From positions 50,195 to 114,194 of the forward strand of contig BEXV01000209.1 of NCBI GenBank assembly GCA_003118195.1: a DNA stretch of 64,000 nucleotides. The letters are read 5' to 3'. Positions 22,464 to 32,999 of the stretch are shown one piece after another (position 1 is the stretch's first letter; each line of letters opens with the position of its first letter). The stretch is from Hemicentrotus pulcherrimus. Taxonomy: Eukaryota > Echinodermata > Echinoidea > Camarodonta > Strongylocentrotidae. The notes under the pieces are model-generated. The model ran no database searches. It saw nothing but the letters and a program-made list of their open reading frames with translations, and was not told the DNA's origin. A program made the position numbers and the translations under genes.

Positions 22464-23177
22464 GGATTTCCCGGCCAAATTCGCGAGTTTGTCATTCAAA
22501 TTAATTTGTCTTGCGTTCAAATTCGACGGATTTAGTGCAGTCAGGTATATCTTAGATTTATATTCCCTTTTCTAGTTTTCAAATCTATGAAATTTTCGTT
22601 AAAATCTACATATGTTTCATTCCAATTAATGAACAAATTGCTTATTTCGCTGTTTGGTCATTCGATTTAGCGCAACACGATTTTCTGACATCGCGACAGT
22701 GTACTTTTAGCATTCTAATTCATTTGTAGCATTCAAATTAGCACTTTGTGCACTAAAATTAATGGTCAATATACATTTCTCGTTTTTCAAACACTTTTTA
22801 TAGCTCATTCTTTTTCTATCAAGATCATTTTTTCACGTGTATTTCATCCTATTTTATATTCTTGCATTTATACTCTTTATATACCTTTTGATTTATCAGA
22901 TATGCATCAGCCTTTAAGTTTGATTGTTAACAAAAAAGACTTACTGTACATCTACGGACTTGATGGTCTCAATATTTGTGTAAACTTTCATTTAAGGAAG
23001 TTGTTTGTCTTGTATTTCATCATAAATTTATCACAATTTCATTATGGAGGAAGGGTACAATATTGTGACTGGGGTAGGTGTTTTCGTGTCCCCCTTTTCC
23101 GGGGTATATGAACATGTCCGTTCAGAGATGCCATATCCCTTGATTTCGCCCCTTCTTTACCTAATGTCTGACTACAA
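22464..23177. other. Gene-free stretch between duplicated segments
   Basis: AT-rich, with several AATTCA-type words. A 121-codon frame at 22746-23111 has no domain, and its composition follows the background. Confidence 0.4.
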
Positions 23178-23178
23178 N
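23178..23178. other. Single N, probable contig join
   Basis: One ambiguous base immediately before duplication copy 2. The duplicate begins at the next base, which suggests a scaffold join rather than a base-call ambiguity. Confidence 0.6.
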
Positions 23179-23488
23179 CCACTGATTAAAATTGTCTCTA
23201 CAATCTCTTGAAATTGAATACACAAAGCATTTTGTTTATGTCCTCCGGTTCCTTCCGTTTAATATTATTTCTCGCGAAAACAATCCACAAACAATTATTA
23301 TCTCCGTCCATCTGTCATCCACATAATGTTGTTTTGTTCAGAGTCAAATGATAAGGTGTTGTGTTAGTTCTTAACACCACCGTACATACTCATATCCGAT
23401 GACCGGGGTAATAGTATATTTGTGAAGCGCTTAGAGGCGTTGTATTAAGCTCTATACAAAAACTAAATATTATTATTATTATTATTAC
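23179..23488. repeat. Direct duplication copy 2 with SINE-type tail
   Basis: The first 240 bp duplicate 22227-22463. It then continues past the copy 1 border with GAAGCGCTTAGAGGCGT, AAGCTCTATACAAAAAC and (ATT)n (23469-23488), which is the SINE body and tail also seen at 28713-29022. Confidence 0.8.
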
Positions 23489-25000
23489 TCTGGTTACATA
23501 ATTTAGTTGAACTGTCTCTAAGAGAACAATTAAACAGACATATTCGGAACAGGAATATTTAGACTGTTATCTGATTAACCCAGGATATACGCATCGAACA
23601 TGCGATAGGAGCTTTCCTCGGGTTTTGTCAGTTATCATCAGTCACCTCAGTCCCACCAACACGAATGACACCAGGCCGAGTAGATTGCAGAACGAACAAA
23701 ATATCACAATGCCCCGAATAGCCAAGAGTCGGAGACGGTGTGGAAACGGTATGGAGTTGGTGTAGAGTCTCTGTTGAGTCGCTGTGGAATCGGTTTGGAG
23801 TCGTTGTGGAGTCGTTGTGGAGTCATTCTGGCTGTGTGACTGAACCACGGGGTTTAAACCGATAATTTGGAGCGCTCAGCGAGTAACATTCTGCTGCAAG
23901 TTAAGTTTCATCAAGATAGGAATATGAAGATTTACGTTTTCTTATACCTAGATTCACAGAATTTTCGTTTTTATTAAAATATTGAATACGTTGATTCAGA
24001 GAAAGGCAAAAACTGAAAGGAGAGCTGCCTTAGGCATGATGCGCAGACAAGTGGTCATGGAGTACCCTTCCAACAAAATAGAAAAACGTGAAATGCATAA
24101 CATAACAGGTGTAAAATATTCAAATACCTTCTACTTTGACGCACTCAAATCTGTTATCCTCGTCGCTATCTAGGTCATTCTTTTCGTAAAATCTAATAGA
24201 TGCACACAATTATAGATACTTGAAATGATTACCTTGCCCCGGGGGGTATTGTAAAAATAGGAAAGTAGAAAAATATGCATTTATTTTGTCTTATCATTGT
24301 AAATCTGGTTTATTACAGCTAGATGAAATTAGGAGAAGTAAGGGACAAAATACAACAGCGAGTGCAATGGATGAGATAATAATTCAAAGTACAATACTGT
24401 TTTTTATCTCGTAATCTCAGAAAATCAGGGAGGAAGAGAGTTTTTGTTTATCTTATTTTAGCACATAAATATTTAATCACGTCACTAAACTTTAGCTTAA
24501 CATAAAGCATTATCTATTTCTTTTTCATGACCGAAAAAAACGAATGAATTTTTCAAAAAAAATAAAAATAAATAATACCGCACGAATCATCTGACTCTGC
24601 ACTTCTTGAAATCCGAATGTAAAATTGGGTTTATTTCACAAGGTTCCGATGATTTGTCGAAGTTCCACATCATTTTCCGCATGTATATACTGTTTTGACA
24701 TGCACAAACTGCTGCGTCTTTAAACTGAAAATAATATTTCAATGATACCAGCAATGCGATCGAAATTCACTTAAGGTCTATCCAGTAACAATTAACTTGG
24801 AAACTCTCGACATCAATCAAACTTGAGTACAGGGCCGTGAACAAGGTCCCAGATGGTTTTAGGTTCCCCGTCTGGCTCCGATCAGGTTGACGCTTGCGGA
24901 ATAAGAAAGGGGCAGAAATATTTACTTTGGCTCCACGTCGAGTCAAATTATCGGCAGAGACAGTTGACTTTTATCAAATAAATATTTAGCCGTCCAAAAT
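23489..25000. other. Gene-free stretch with a GGAGTC minisatellite
   Basis: At 23726-23830 a degenerate 12-15-bp unit (GGAGTCGTTGTG) repeats about eight times. The minus frame over it is a by-product. The rest is unique AT-rich sequence. Confidence 0.5.
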
Positions 25001-25077
25001 ATGGCCTAGGGATAAGGCACCCGCGCAGTACGATCGGGTTCTGGTCGATCAGACTATGTACAAGTTGAGCAAACAAA
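25001..25077 (+). mobile_element. tRNA-like SINE head (remnant)
   Basis: GGCCTAGGGATAAGGCACCCG resembles an A box (25003-25023), and about 10 bp later GATCGGGTTCTGGTCGA resembles a B box (25032-25049). Spacing and order suit a tRNA-derived Pol III promoter. No cloverleaf or complete tRNA forms, so it is a SINE head or tRNA pseudogene. Confidence 0.4.
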
Positions 25078-25500
25078 CATGGACGCCATCTACCTTACAT
25101 GATACGTCATGTTATTACGTTATTATAATGAAAACTAGGTTAAGGGTGGATAGAAAACAGAGCAGGCAGGAGGAATAAAATGGGCGAAAAGTGTATCAGG
25201 TCCTCCATAGCGGACTTTGACACCAAGTGGTCGAATCCCGTTTATACAAGATTGACTTTGTCATTTTTAATATCTTCCAGCGAGTATTCATTGACCTTAT
25301 TAGCTTCCGTTCTAATATAGAATCGAAATGAGGGGGAGGGGGAGGGGAGGGGGGGATATTGTTTCTAGNATGTAGGACAGGTGGTTTATATTGGCTTTGC
25401 AATTACCTCGTCATCTTCCTCTTTCCTCATATTAAACTGCACCTTCAAAGAGTACAAAATAGTTGTGCATTGAATAATAAAAGCTATTCTTCTCTTGGAC
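25078..25500. other. Unique stretch, G-rich purine tract and single N
   Basis: GAGGGGGAGGGGGAGGGGAGG lies at about 25330-25355, followed by a single N at 25369, probably a low-quality join. GTGGTCGAATCCCG at about 25227-25240 resembles a B box without a matching A box. Confidence 0.4.
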
Positions 25501-25504
25501 AAAA

Positions 25505-25700
25505 TATTGTCATTCATTCATTCATTCAATCAATTCGGTTTATTGTGTCAAAATTCCATGTTAAAACAGTCGGGAGACTGATACAAACAAAGATTACAAA
25601 GTTCAAAGAAATAAAGAGAAAATTAAAAATACATGTAAATCAATATGAAAACGATCGCAAATTAGTTTAAGGAATAAATTAACAATAATAATATTGGAAA
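25505..25700 (-). mobile_element. LINE 3' end, minus orientation
   Basis: The TTCA repeat (about 25511-25528) reads as a (GAAT)n tail on minus, followed inward by an A/T-rich 3' UTR-like sequence (ATTCGGTTTATTGTGTCAAA). CR1/L2-like LINEs commonly end in short tandem tails of this kind. No pol frame is attached. Confidence 0.45.
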
Positions 25701-25910
25701 CTTAAATATATTGCACATCATACATAAAATAAATGATGATTTCTGCGGTGCTGTGTGACACGCTATGTGTTTCAGGCAACCACGGACCTTAAACCTGTTC
25801 TAGAAAGTGTCAACACTTTCCATTTGGCACACTAACTAAGATAGTTTACATTTACATAAAACACTATAAGCGTTCATCAGAGGCGGTTTATTACAGGCGC
25901 CATAAAAGAG

Positions 25911-25998
25911 GCAATCATCATCATCTTCATCATCATCGTCATCATCATGATCCAAATCATCATCGTTGTCTTCATCATCATCATCATCATTATCGTCA
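25911..25998. repeat. (ATC)n microsatellite
   Basis: ATC/TCATCA triplets with CGT and TTG interruptions. The Met-rich minus frame is a by-product. Confidence 0.9.
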
Positions 25999-25999
25999 G

Positions 26000-26850
26000 T
26001 ATCCTAGTGTTGCTGAAACCATCTTCCCTGACGGAAAAACGCATACACATTCGACTTGTGAAATAGCAGTGTATGTGGTAAACGTCATTATAAAAGACCA
26101 GTGCAAAGATGAACTCAGAAGTGGACTGAGGAGCAAGGATGCAGAAGATCTTCATGTTCAATCTGTGATGCCCCTAAGCCATACCTTTTGTACTTTACCG
26201 ATACCACCCAAGGGAATTCTCTTTCGCAATAGGTTAAATCTGGACAAAAGAAAAGTGGGTAAAGCAGCCAATTCCCATGATGAATCAGATCATATGCAGT
26301 GATGGATAGCGCTGTTCTTGTATTCATTGCCTTACAATAAGGCCAATTGTGTGTACAGAAGTCATGAACAATTTTGTTATATTTTACAGTGAGTTCCAGA
26401 AAAGAACGAAACCCGAAAAAACGATAACTGTGAGAAAATTATGAGCTGTATAAACAAAATTCCTTTCCTTTTATACGATACAAGTTGAATTCTTTCAATT
26501 GATACTATGATTGAATTAATTCATACATGTGTCAGCGAGCAACATTGTTTTAAAATGGCATGTAAAAATCCACTTGTGGCAGATTTTGGTCACAAATTGA
26601 GAACCATATAGTATCACATGCGAACACGTCATTAGGAAAATGTAGGCTTAAACAGGTGAATGTGCAAAATTATCATTGCGTAATGATGTGCATTAAATTA
26701 GCCGTTACTCCAGGATGACAGGGGCGTACAACCTTATAGATTCCCCAAAATCAATAAATATCCGTCGGGAATGGAACAGTGCCCCTTAAATGATTGAAAA
26801 TGGTTTTGAGAGAAAATTACACATTCTAATTGTTTAGTTTCTGCCGTAAT
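26000..26850. other. Gene-free stretch
   Basis: No supportable gene or repeat is seen. The frames at 26069-26302 and 26115-26327 overlap on opposite strands, and neither has start or splice support. Confidence 0.4.
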
Positions 26851-26851
26851 T

Positions 26852-26936
26852 TATTTTCACGAAGTGACGGTAGTGAGGAAAATCCACACGCAAATTGTAT
26901 GCGATTTTCATTCACTGCCTTCACTTCGTGAAAATA
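26852..26936. repeat. 85-bp hairpin
   Basis: The arms are TATTTTCACGAAGTGACGG, then TAGTGAGGAAAATC, and their complement GATTTTCATTCACTGCC, then TTCACTTCGTGAAAATA, around an 18-base loop. It looks like a small fold-back MITE. Confidence 0.75.
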
Positions 26937-27045
26937 GGGACGAATATGTTCCAATCGGACCATACCTTTTCCTCATTATCAGAATGTAAAGTGCCCCTTT
27001 GAGTTGTGTGGGAATATTTTCAGCCTGTCTACTTTGCTCTTTTAA

Positions 27046-27548
27046 AGGTAATACAAAGTTTTGGGAAATTTTGAAAATTGGGTTGATAGTGAATCTTTAC
27101 AATTTTTATACATGTGGATGCCCCTGGGGATGTATTATGAGCACTTACAAAAATCAACCCCTAAAACAATTCTGTTTTCGAGAAAATTTAAATATAAAAA
27201 TCTATCCGTGCTCCCGAAAAATTTTGACAAATTTCAAATAGCGCCTACGGCCGTGCAATGGTAGCTGCGACCATGAAAATCTCAGAATATGTAGTTGTGA
27301 TATATAATTTCCAAACGCGAATAGCTAATCGGTCGATTTTAGTCAAAAAACATTGTTTCATAGCTAAATTGACATCTTGACCTTGAGAGGGAGCTATACA
27401 ACAAAAAGAGTTTATTATTTATGATTTCATAACTTTAGACTCGATTTCAACCGGGACAACGATCAATGATTATTGTAGGAACGCATATGCTTCCAATATG
27501 TTAATTTGAACCAAATTCATGACCCTATACCAAAACTTTGTAATACCT
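27046..27548. mobile_element. Family C TTAA/AGG MITE
   Basis: TTAA at 27042-27045 and 27549-27552 flank 503 bp with ends AGGTAATACAAAGTTTTGG and, on minus, AGGTATTACAAAGTTTTGG (18 of 19 identical). Inside is the GC-rich piece CGCCTACGGCCGTGCAATGG (about 27242-27261). No coding capacity. Confidence 0.85.
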
Positions 27549-27594
27549 TTAACAAGTTTGCAGTTCTGAAAATTCTCAATTCAGTGTTTATAAT

Positions 27595-27684
27595 AATAAT
27601 TTCAATAATAATATTTAACTTTTATATAGTGCTTTATACAAATGTCTTTATGCGCATTACAATATAACATTTGCAGATATACCC
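27595..27684. mobile_element. Retroelement-type tail cut by gap
   Basis: ATAATAATATTTAACTTTTA followed by TATAGTGCTTTATACAAATG and GCGCATTAC resembles, on minus, the AGCGCTATATA-(ATT)n end of the SINE/LINE tails found elsewhere. It runs straight into the 620-N gap. Confidence 0.4.
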
Positions 27685-28304
27685 NNNNNNNNNNNNNNNN
27701 NNNNNNNNNNNNNNNNNNNNNNNNNNNNNNNNNNNNNNNNNNNNNNNNNNNNNNNNNNNNNNNNNNNNNNNNNNNNNNNNNNNNNNNNNNNNNNNNNNNN
27801 NNNNNNNNNNNNNNNNNNNNNNNNNNNNNNNNNNNNNNNNNNNNNNNNNNNNNNNNNNNNNNNNNNNNNNNNNNNNNNNNNNNNNNNNNNNNNNNNNNNN
27901 NNNNNNNNNNNNNNNNNNNNNNNNNNNNNNNNNNNNNNNNNNNNNNNNNNNNNNNNNNNNNNNNNNNNNNNNNNNNNNNNNNNNNNNNNNNNNNNNNNNN
28001 NNNNNNNNNNNNNNNNNNNNNNNNNNNNNNNNNNNNNNNNNNNNNNNNNNNNNNNNNNNNNNNNNNNNNNNNNNNNNNNNNNNNNNNNNNNNNNNNNNNN
28101 NNNNNNNNNNNNNNNNNNNNNNNNNNNNNNNNNNNNNNNNNNNNNNNNNNNNNNNNNNNNNNNNNNNNNNNNNNNNNNNNNNNNNNNNNNNNNNNNNNNN
28201 NNNNNNNNNNNNNNNNNNNNNNNNNNNNNNNNNNNNNNNNNNNNNNNNNNNNNNNNNNNNNNNNNNNNNNNNNNNNNNNNNNNNNNNNNNNNNNNNNNNN
28301 NNNN
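27685..28304. other. Assembly gap (620 N)
   Basis: No sequence. It lies next to a repetitive tail, which may have broken the assembly. Frames drawn through it are meaningless. Confidence 0.99.
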
Positions 28305-28404
28305 AGTATAAAAAAAATTGTATGAAAAAAATGCATGGTGTGGAAAATAAATGAAAATATAATTTTAGTTGAACGTTCACATGTACTTCATGTAAGAACG
28401 GATG

Positions 28405-28436
<32 letters not shown>

Positions 28437-28712
28437 AAACCAATCTCCAAATAAACTCGAATTCCGCCCGTCAATGTTAACATTTAAATAAAGTTTAACA
28501 AATATGTTGTAAATGTTGATATAGTGCTCCCATAATACATACATGTAAACTAAGCTTAACATTTTTTTGGTGCATTTTCTTGTTTTGTATTGTAGTGTAT
28601 TTATTTGCTCTTTTTGTATTCATGAATCAATTTGAAAAATTTGTAATTTCCCCTAAGTTTTCCCCTTATAATAAGCACGATAATTGTTGTAAGTTTAAAA
28701 ACCATAACTTTA
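28305..28712. other. Gene-free stretch with (GA)n
   Basis: (GA)n lies at about 28410-28437. The rest is AT-rich and holds nothing recognised. Confidence 0.5.
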
Positions 28713-28962
28713 ATTGAGTCTAGTAATTCAACCCCATTATGAGATGCACATGTGTCTTGGCAAGACATTGATCTAGATTTGCCACTTTCCACCCAGGTGT
28801 TAAATGGGTACCCGGTATGATGCGAAACCTAATGTGCTTAGAATGTGCATACATTGTGTGCGGGTAAGCCTGAATCCGATGACCAGGGTAATAATATATT
28901 TTTCTGTAAAGCGCTTTGACTTCGGGGCTTTCGGTCCTGAACAGCGCTATATATAAACTAGC

Positions 28963-29022
<60 letters not shown>
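28713..29022 (+). mobile_element. SINE (5'-truncated) with (ATT)20 tail
   Basis: The order is CTAGTAATTCAACCCC, CCACCCAGGTGTTAAATGGG, GATGACCAGGGTAATAA, AAGCGCTTTGACTTCGGGGC, AGCGCTATATATAAAC, then pure ATT repeats (28963-29022). I recognise this body as a common echinoderm-type SINE. The expected tRNA-like head is missing, so this copy is 5'-truncated. Confidence 0.75.
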
Positions 29023-29026
<4 letters not shown>

Positions 29027-29835
29027 GAACATGTTAATTAGATATGAAAATGAACTTGAATTGAAGAAAAACATTATCATCACGTACAGGCAATGGCCTA
29101 TGCTATGCATGTGACTCAAAAGCCATTTCATTAAAAAGAAATATTTTACCGATCTCGGACTCAGGCTCGACTAAATCACGATTACAAATAAGAAGAAATT
29201 AACAATTGTTTTAACTTGAAAGAACTGTTCGTTGATGTTCGTCAGACGTTGTCATAGCAAGTTTGTAACTGTATTCTGTTTGGCACTCACAATATAATAT
29301 ATATATAGTTGATTACCCGACGGATGGGCGGAGAAAGATATTTATTGGTTCAATAAATCAAGTATGTTGTGCCGCCACACACATGAATAATATGGTTTGA
29401 ATTCCTTGGCATGTCTCTCTGTAATTCATCTTGTGAGCATGTTTACAGATTTCGACTTCAAACTCCAGTCATACGGAAAGAATTCGGAAAGCCTGAGATC
29501 TAGTCCTCAAGATTACTTCCGATTTTTAATCGCAAAGTGTGAGCACCCAAAGTTACAATATACTTCTTTGTTTTCACTTTGTAAACTTTTGTGTGCTCGC
29601 CGATTTGTGATTCATTGGGCAGAGAACATTTTTTAAACTTGAATGCATTTTTTTTTTGTAATCGCATTAAAACCCGTGGTTCTCTGGGCAAGAAAAGCCA
29701 AAAATTCTCTGTAGTAAAGTATTTACAATTAGAAATGGGTGCAACCTGTTTTGTCGATTTCGCGTGAGTGCTTCATCTCTGAATGTTACGAGTCCAGCTG
29801 CATACGCTTGACTTTTCCCACTGAAACAGATACAG
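29023..29835. other. Gene-free stretch
   Basis: A short (TA)n lies at about 29292-29307. Opposing frames at 29397-29636 and 29500-29691 overlap and lack support. Confidence 0.4.
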
Positions 29836-29837
29836 TT

Positions 29838-30066
29838 CAGCCACATCAATCGAAAAATCATTTATTATCAAGTGGCCATCTAAAAATGTTACCCTTTTAA
29901 CAAAATCGCGATTTACGCCTTCTGCAATAGTAGAGATTGGAGAATGGGAATTGTCATTTGTGTTACATCAATCGGAAATTCATTTATAGCCAAGTGGTTA
30001 TCTGAAAACATTTTAAATTGTGTTTAGACCTTCTTTAAAAGTAAGGATTGAAGGATGATAGTAACT
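29838..30066. repeat. Diverged tandem duplication, ~115-bp unit
   Basis: ACATCAATCGAAAAATCATT-TA-TATCAAGTGGCCATCT (from 29848) recurs as ACATCAATCGGAAATTCATT-TA-TAGCCAAGTGGTTATCT (from 29966). Both are followed by GCCTTCT/GACCTTCT, a few A/T, and TAGAGATTGGAGAATG/TAAGGATTGAAGGATG. Confidence 0.65.
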
Positions 30067-30319
30067 GTTCGTCTGCAGTCACCTACATTTTGCCATTTGA
30101 CATCATGCTGCATAGGCTCTATACACTGCCAGATACTGACCTAGCTAAGCTCTGCTCAATGCCTTAGGGATTGTGGTAAAGTGTCCAATTAGAGCATGTG
30201 CCTGCAGACTAGTAATCTGTTTCATGCAATACACACGATTTAAAACTCTGTTTAGAAGCTCAATGCAAGTAAAAAGTAAAATATGAGCCTCAATTAGCAC
30301 GAAAGTCTATCTAATCTAA

Positions 30320-30696
30320 AGATATAGATCAGTTCTGGTCATGCGATTGCATTGTGAAAGAAACGTTGTGGAATCGATCAGAAAAGGTTGATCATCTAGC
30401 ATATAAGTATTGGAGTGTACAGCAAGGTTCTGGAATCAACAAGATGAAAAGAAATTTGGCCCAGTCTTGGTAAAATTACAAGTACTGTACATAGAGAGGT
30501 GTATATGGGACTAATCTATTCTGTCCAATCCAGATAGATATAATAATTTACCAAATACATCAATTAGTAGGAGGTTTACTGGCAAAATTTGTATCCTCAG
30601 GTATTAGTCAAATCATATTCTTTTATATGATATGATAAGAGCTTTCAAATCGTTTTTTTTTTTAAATGGAGGCGTTTCAAAAACTGGTCTTAACCT
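30320..30696 (+). mobile_element. Family I TTAA/AGG MITE, copy 1
   Basis: A 377-bp element that aligns along its length with the complement of 58371-58727, sharing GGTCATGCGATTGCATTGTG, GTTGTGGAATCGATCAGAAA, GGTTGATCATCTAGCAT and GTATTAGTCAAA-CATATTC. The right end on minus is TTAA (30697-30700) then AGGTTAAGACCAGT. The left end has decayed to CTAA then AGATATAGATCAGT. Confidence 0.8.
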
Positions 30697-30700
30697 TTAA

Positions 30701-31396
30701 GTTTAAATATCAAACTTACACTCTGAATGAGCTTAATCAGGGTGTTAGTCGTCGCGCTTGCACGTACGCACATGTACACGGAAACTTAACTCCGTGTTAA
30801 GTTCTGTGAATCAAAATCATTCGACTTTTCAATCATTATCCATTTGGCTGTGCCATATAACCTTTGGATTATTCGAATGAAACACAGATTAGGGACCGTT
30901 TCTCTTTAACAGTAAGATATAACTGAGTGTCTCAAAAAGGCTGAATAAGAATATCGATGATACGTATTTGAAAAGGATGAACAAATCTTGCTCGAACTAG
31001 AATCACCTGCCCGCTGAGCAAAGCACTGTTGTATATATGCACATAATCTGATTCAGAATGAAGGTATGAAGAGGGCGTTCTTTATTTCTCTATACAGATT
31101 AAAATTATATAATTCTTATTATATGTATTTATGTAATTTTGATTTTCATTCACTGTAAGCGCTTTGGGCCTTATGAGAAAAGCGCGGTATATTATTGTTG
31201 CTTTTTTTTCTTCTTCATTATTACATTATGTCGTTGTATTTTTATTATACAGAGTGTGATTTAGCATAGGGCCATGTATAATATTGTTTTATGTTTTGCT
31301 ATTCTTTGTTCTCTATACAAAGGAGGTATTACTTCCTGATAGGAAACCATTTCTTTTTGGGAACGAACCGTACGACAGCTTTCTGTATAACTGGAC
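30701..31396. other. Gene-free stretch with retroelement tail
   Basis: At about 31150-31195, GTAAGCGCTTTGGGCC and AAAAGCGCGGTATATTATTG form a SINE/LINE-type tail. The rest is AT-rich unique sequence. Confidence 0.4.
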
Positions 31397-31684
31397 TCAC
31401 TCTCCTGCAAATAAGTATTCCATGGTCTTTGTTTCCGGTTGAAATTCCTTTATTTCTGTTAAAAACATCGCCCTTTCTATAATGTAGTTAGGGCAATATA
31501 CTAAAAAGTGCTTTACTGTCTCTATTTCATGGCATCTATTACCAACACCAGTGGGATGAAGTCCAATGACTCCAAAGCGGAGGCGATGGATGATTGATGC
31601 ATGTTGTCTCTCTAATGAACACATGTCTAACTGTATGCCTAGTTGCAGGGTATGAAATTCAAGGTATGATGTAGTGTTTATCAA
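31397..31684 (-). pseudogene. Non-LTR retrotransposon (LINE) pol C-terminal fragment
   Basis: The minus frame reads ...SLERQHASIIHRLRFGVIGLHP, then ETVKHFLVYCPNYIIER, then LTEIKEF. The spaced pattern R-x-H/E...RLR-G-x-x-GL, then ET-x-x-HFL-x-x-CP-x-Y...ER is the C-terminal end seen downstream of the reverse transcriptase in many Jockey/CR1/RTE-type LINEs and related RNase H-like tails. The expected CxxC before ETV is not intact (NRCHEIETV has only one Cys). Upstream the frame is broken by a TAA (LSE-stop-NKRPLQ), so this is a dead, truncated copy. No RT catalytic core lies in the window. Confidence 0.6.
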
Positions 31685-31689
31685 CCTTT

Positions 31690-32047
31690 TAATAAAAATG
31701 TTTTGAAGTGGGCGTTTGTTTTATTCACTGAGCTTTGGTAGGATGGAATATTGTTTTTTTTTTGTTTCGCCCCTAGCCAGTGGGTCTGTGCATTTTAGAA
31801 TTCTTTGTTTTTTGTGAAACCGAAATTACATCAAAGACCGGCAAATCTTCTCTCCGTGGATTTTTCTGTTCCTCTTTTCTTTCTCAGGCCCCTCATACGC
31901 TGTGACAATGTTCTTCAACCATGTGCAATCAATGGTGTACATACCATGCACTGATGGAACTTACGTTCTTCAAAGTACATTCAGGCATCTGGTTACTTGG
32001 AGAAGTGAAAATGATCAACAGTAAGATTAAAAGAGAACCAGACATCA

Positions 32048-32086
<39 letters not shown>

Positions 32087-32345
32087 AGGGAGATGAGGGA
32101 TAGAACGAGCGAATGGATGAATAGGGTATATGCTGAAGGAGAAAATGAGACTAATGAACAATAAAAAGGAAATAAAACGATAGAGGGATGATTAATAATT
32201 ATGAATAGAGGCAAAAAGAGATCATTGCTGCTTCCTTGAAAATATTTACAAATACATATGTGTATGTCAAGCCGTGGCCCCAAGGAGTTTTAAGAGCTGG
32301 AGACCCAACTGCCAACAAATTATTCCAAGCAGCTGCCGCTTTCTA
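31690..32345. other. Gene-free stretch with (GA)n
   Basis: Pure (GA)n lies at 32049-32084. Nothing else is recognised; the serine/leucine frame on minus is a repeat by-product. Confidence 0.5.
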
Positions 32346-32348
32346 AGG

Positions 32349-32405
32349 TTACACAATATAGTCTACAGGTGTGCTGTTACCTTTGATGTCCGAGGTTCGA
32401 AGCCG
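32349..32405 (+). mobile_element. tRNA-like SINE head (remnant)
   Basis: TATAGTCTACAGGTGTGC (A-box-like) is followed about 25 bp later by CCGAGGTTCGAAGCCGC (near-perfect B box, 32389-32405). The order and spacing suit a tRNA-derived SINE promoter. The 3' body is not recognised. Confidence 0.45.
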
Positions 32406-32787
32406 CTAATATTATGTCACTTCTTATTTGAACTAACGAGGGGAAAATTGAACAGATGATAACATAGTAATGCAAAAGCCTACTTCTGTCATTAATTTTG
32501 CTTACAGCGCAGAATAGAAGTTTTGATCTGTGAAATATATTTAAAGTTTTCAATCCTAAGACCTGCAATTTGACACTTTTCCGATTACTTCCGACTCCAA
32601 CTTTATGATGTCATATATGTTATAATTATGTCAGATTAGTTCCCACACATGCCCAATCGAGTAATTTTGATTAATATTTTAGTAAATTTTGCTCCATTTC
32701 CATTCGCCTACCTCATGTAAAGGTAAACACTGTGTACTGTGCGTATCATCAGACGAGTGGTAGCGAAAAGTAATTATCATTACTAAA
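32406..32787. other. Gene-free stretch
   Basis: Unique AT-rich sequence. If the minus-strand exon candidate above it is real, this would include its 3' UTR, but no AATAAA is seen on minus here. Confidence 0.35.
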
Positions 32788-32992
32788 TCATATTTCCATT
32801 TGAAAGTTGCCCGTTAGTTTGCAGCTAGGCAGGAATCTTCTGTCTACGTAAGATCCAGTAAAGCACATGCATGACATATTTTCTCCTGGCGACATCGAAG
32901 ATGGTTCACAAGGAATGAGCTCGGTATGACTCCATCTCCTAAAACTTCTTGGTGTACTTAATCTTTCAGTTTCCTCCTCAGTAATACAAATA
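32788..32992 (-). CDS. Candidate terminal exon, unknown protein
   Basis: A minus-strand frame ends in TGA (32788-32790) and is open past 32992. A possible acceptor is a T-rich stretch then AACGAAAG, giving 205 bp. The encoded segment is polar: TEEETERLSTPRSFRRWSH, then EPSSMSPGENMSCMC, then YVDRRFLPSCKLTGNFQMEI. It reads like a cytoplasmic or secreted tail with five Cys. Composition is more GC-rich than the flanks. There is no recognised domain, the acceptor is only fair, and there is no polyadenylation signal. It could be chance. Confidence 0.3.
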
Positions 32993-32999
32993 CTTTCGT

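Noticed and set aside
22746..23111. 121-codon plus frame with hydrophobic stretches
   Set aside because: T-rich DNA yields Phe/Leu/Ile-rich frames by chance; there is no other support.
23642..23848. 68-codon minus frame rich in Thr, Gln and Ser
   Set aside because: It is the translation of the GGAGTC minisatellite; the hydrophobic end alone is not evidence of a gene.
25001..25077. Functional tRNA gene
   Set aside because: The boxes are present but no acceptor stem or complete cloverleaf forms; a SINE head explains it better. The same holds for 32349-32405 and 41590-41650.
26852..26936. microRNA precursor
   Set aside because: The arms pair almost fully over 33 bp with the look of a fold-back repeat. 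Nothing separates it from the other inverted-repeat elements in the window without small-RNA data.
27602..28443. Four long frames across the first gap
   Set aside because: Almost all residues are unknown bases; only a few real codons lie at the edges.
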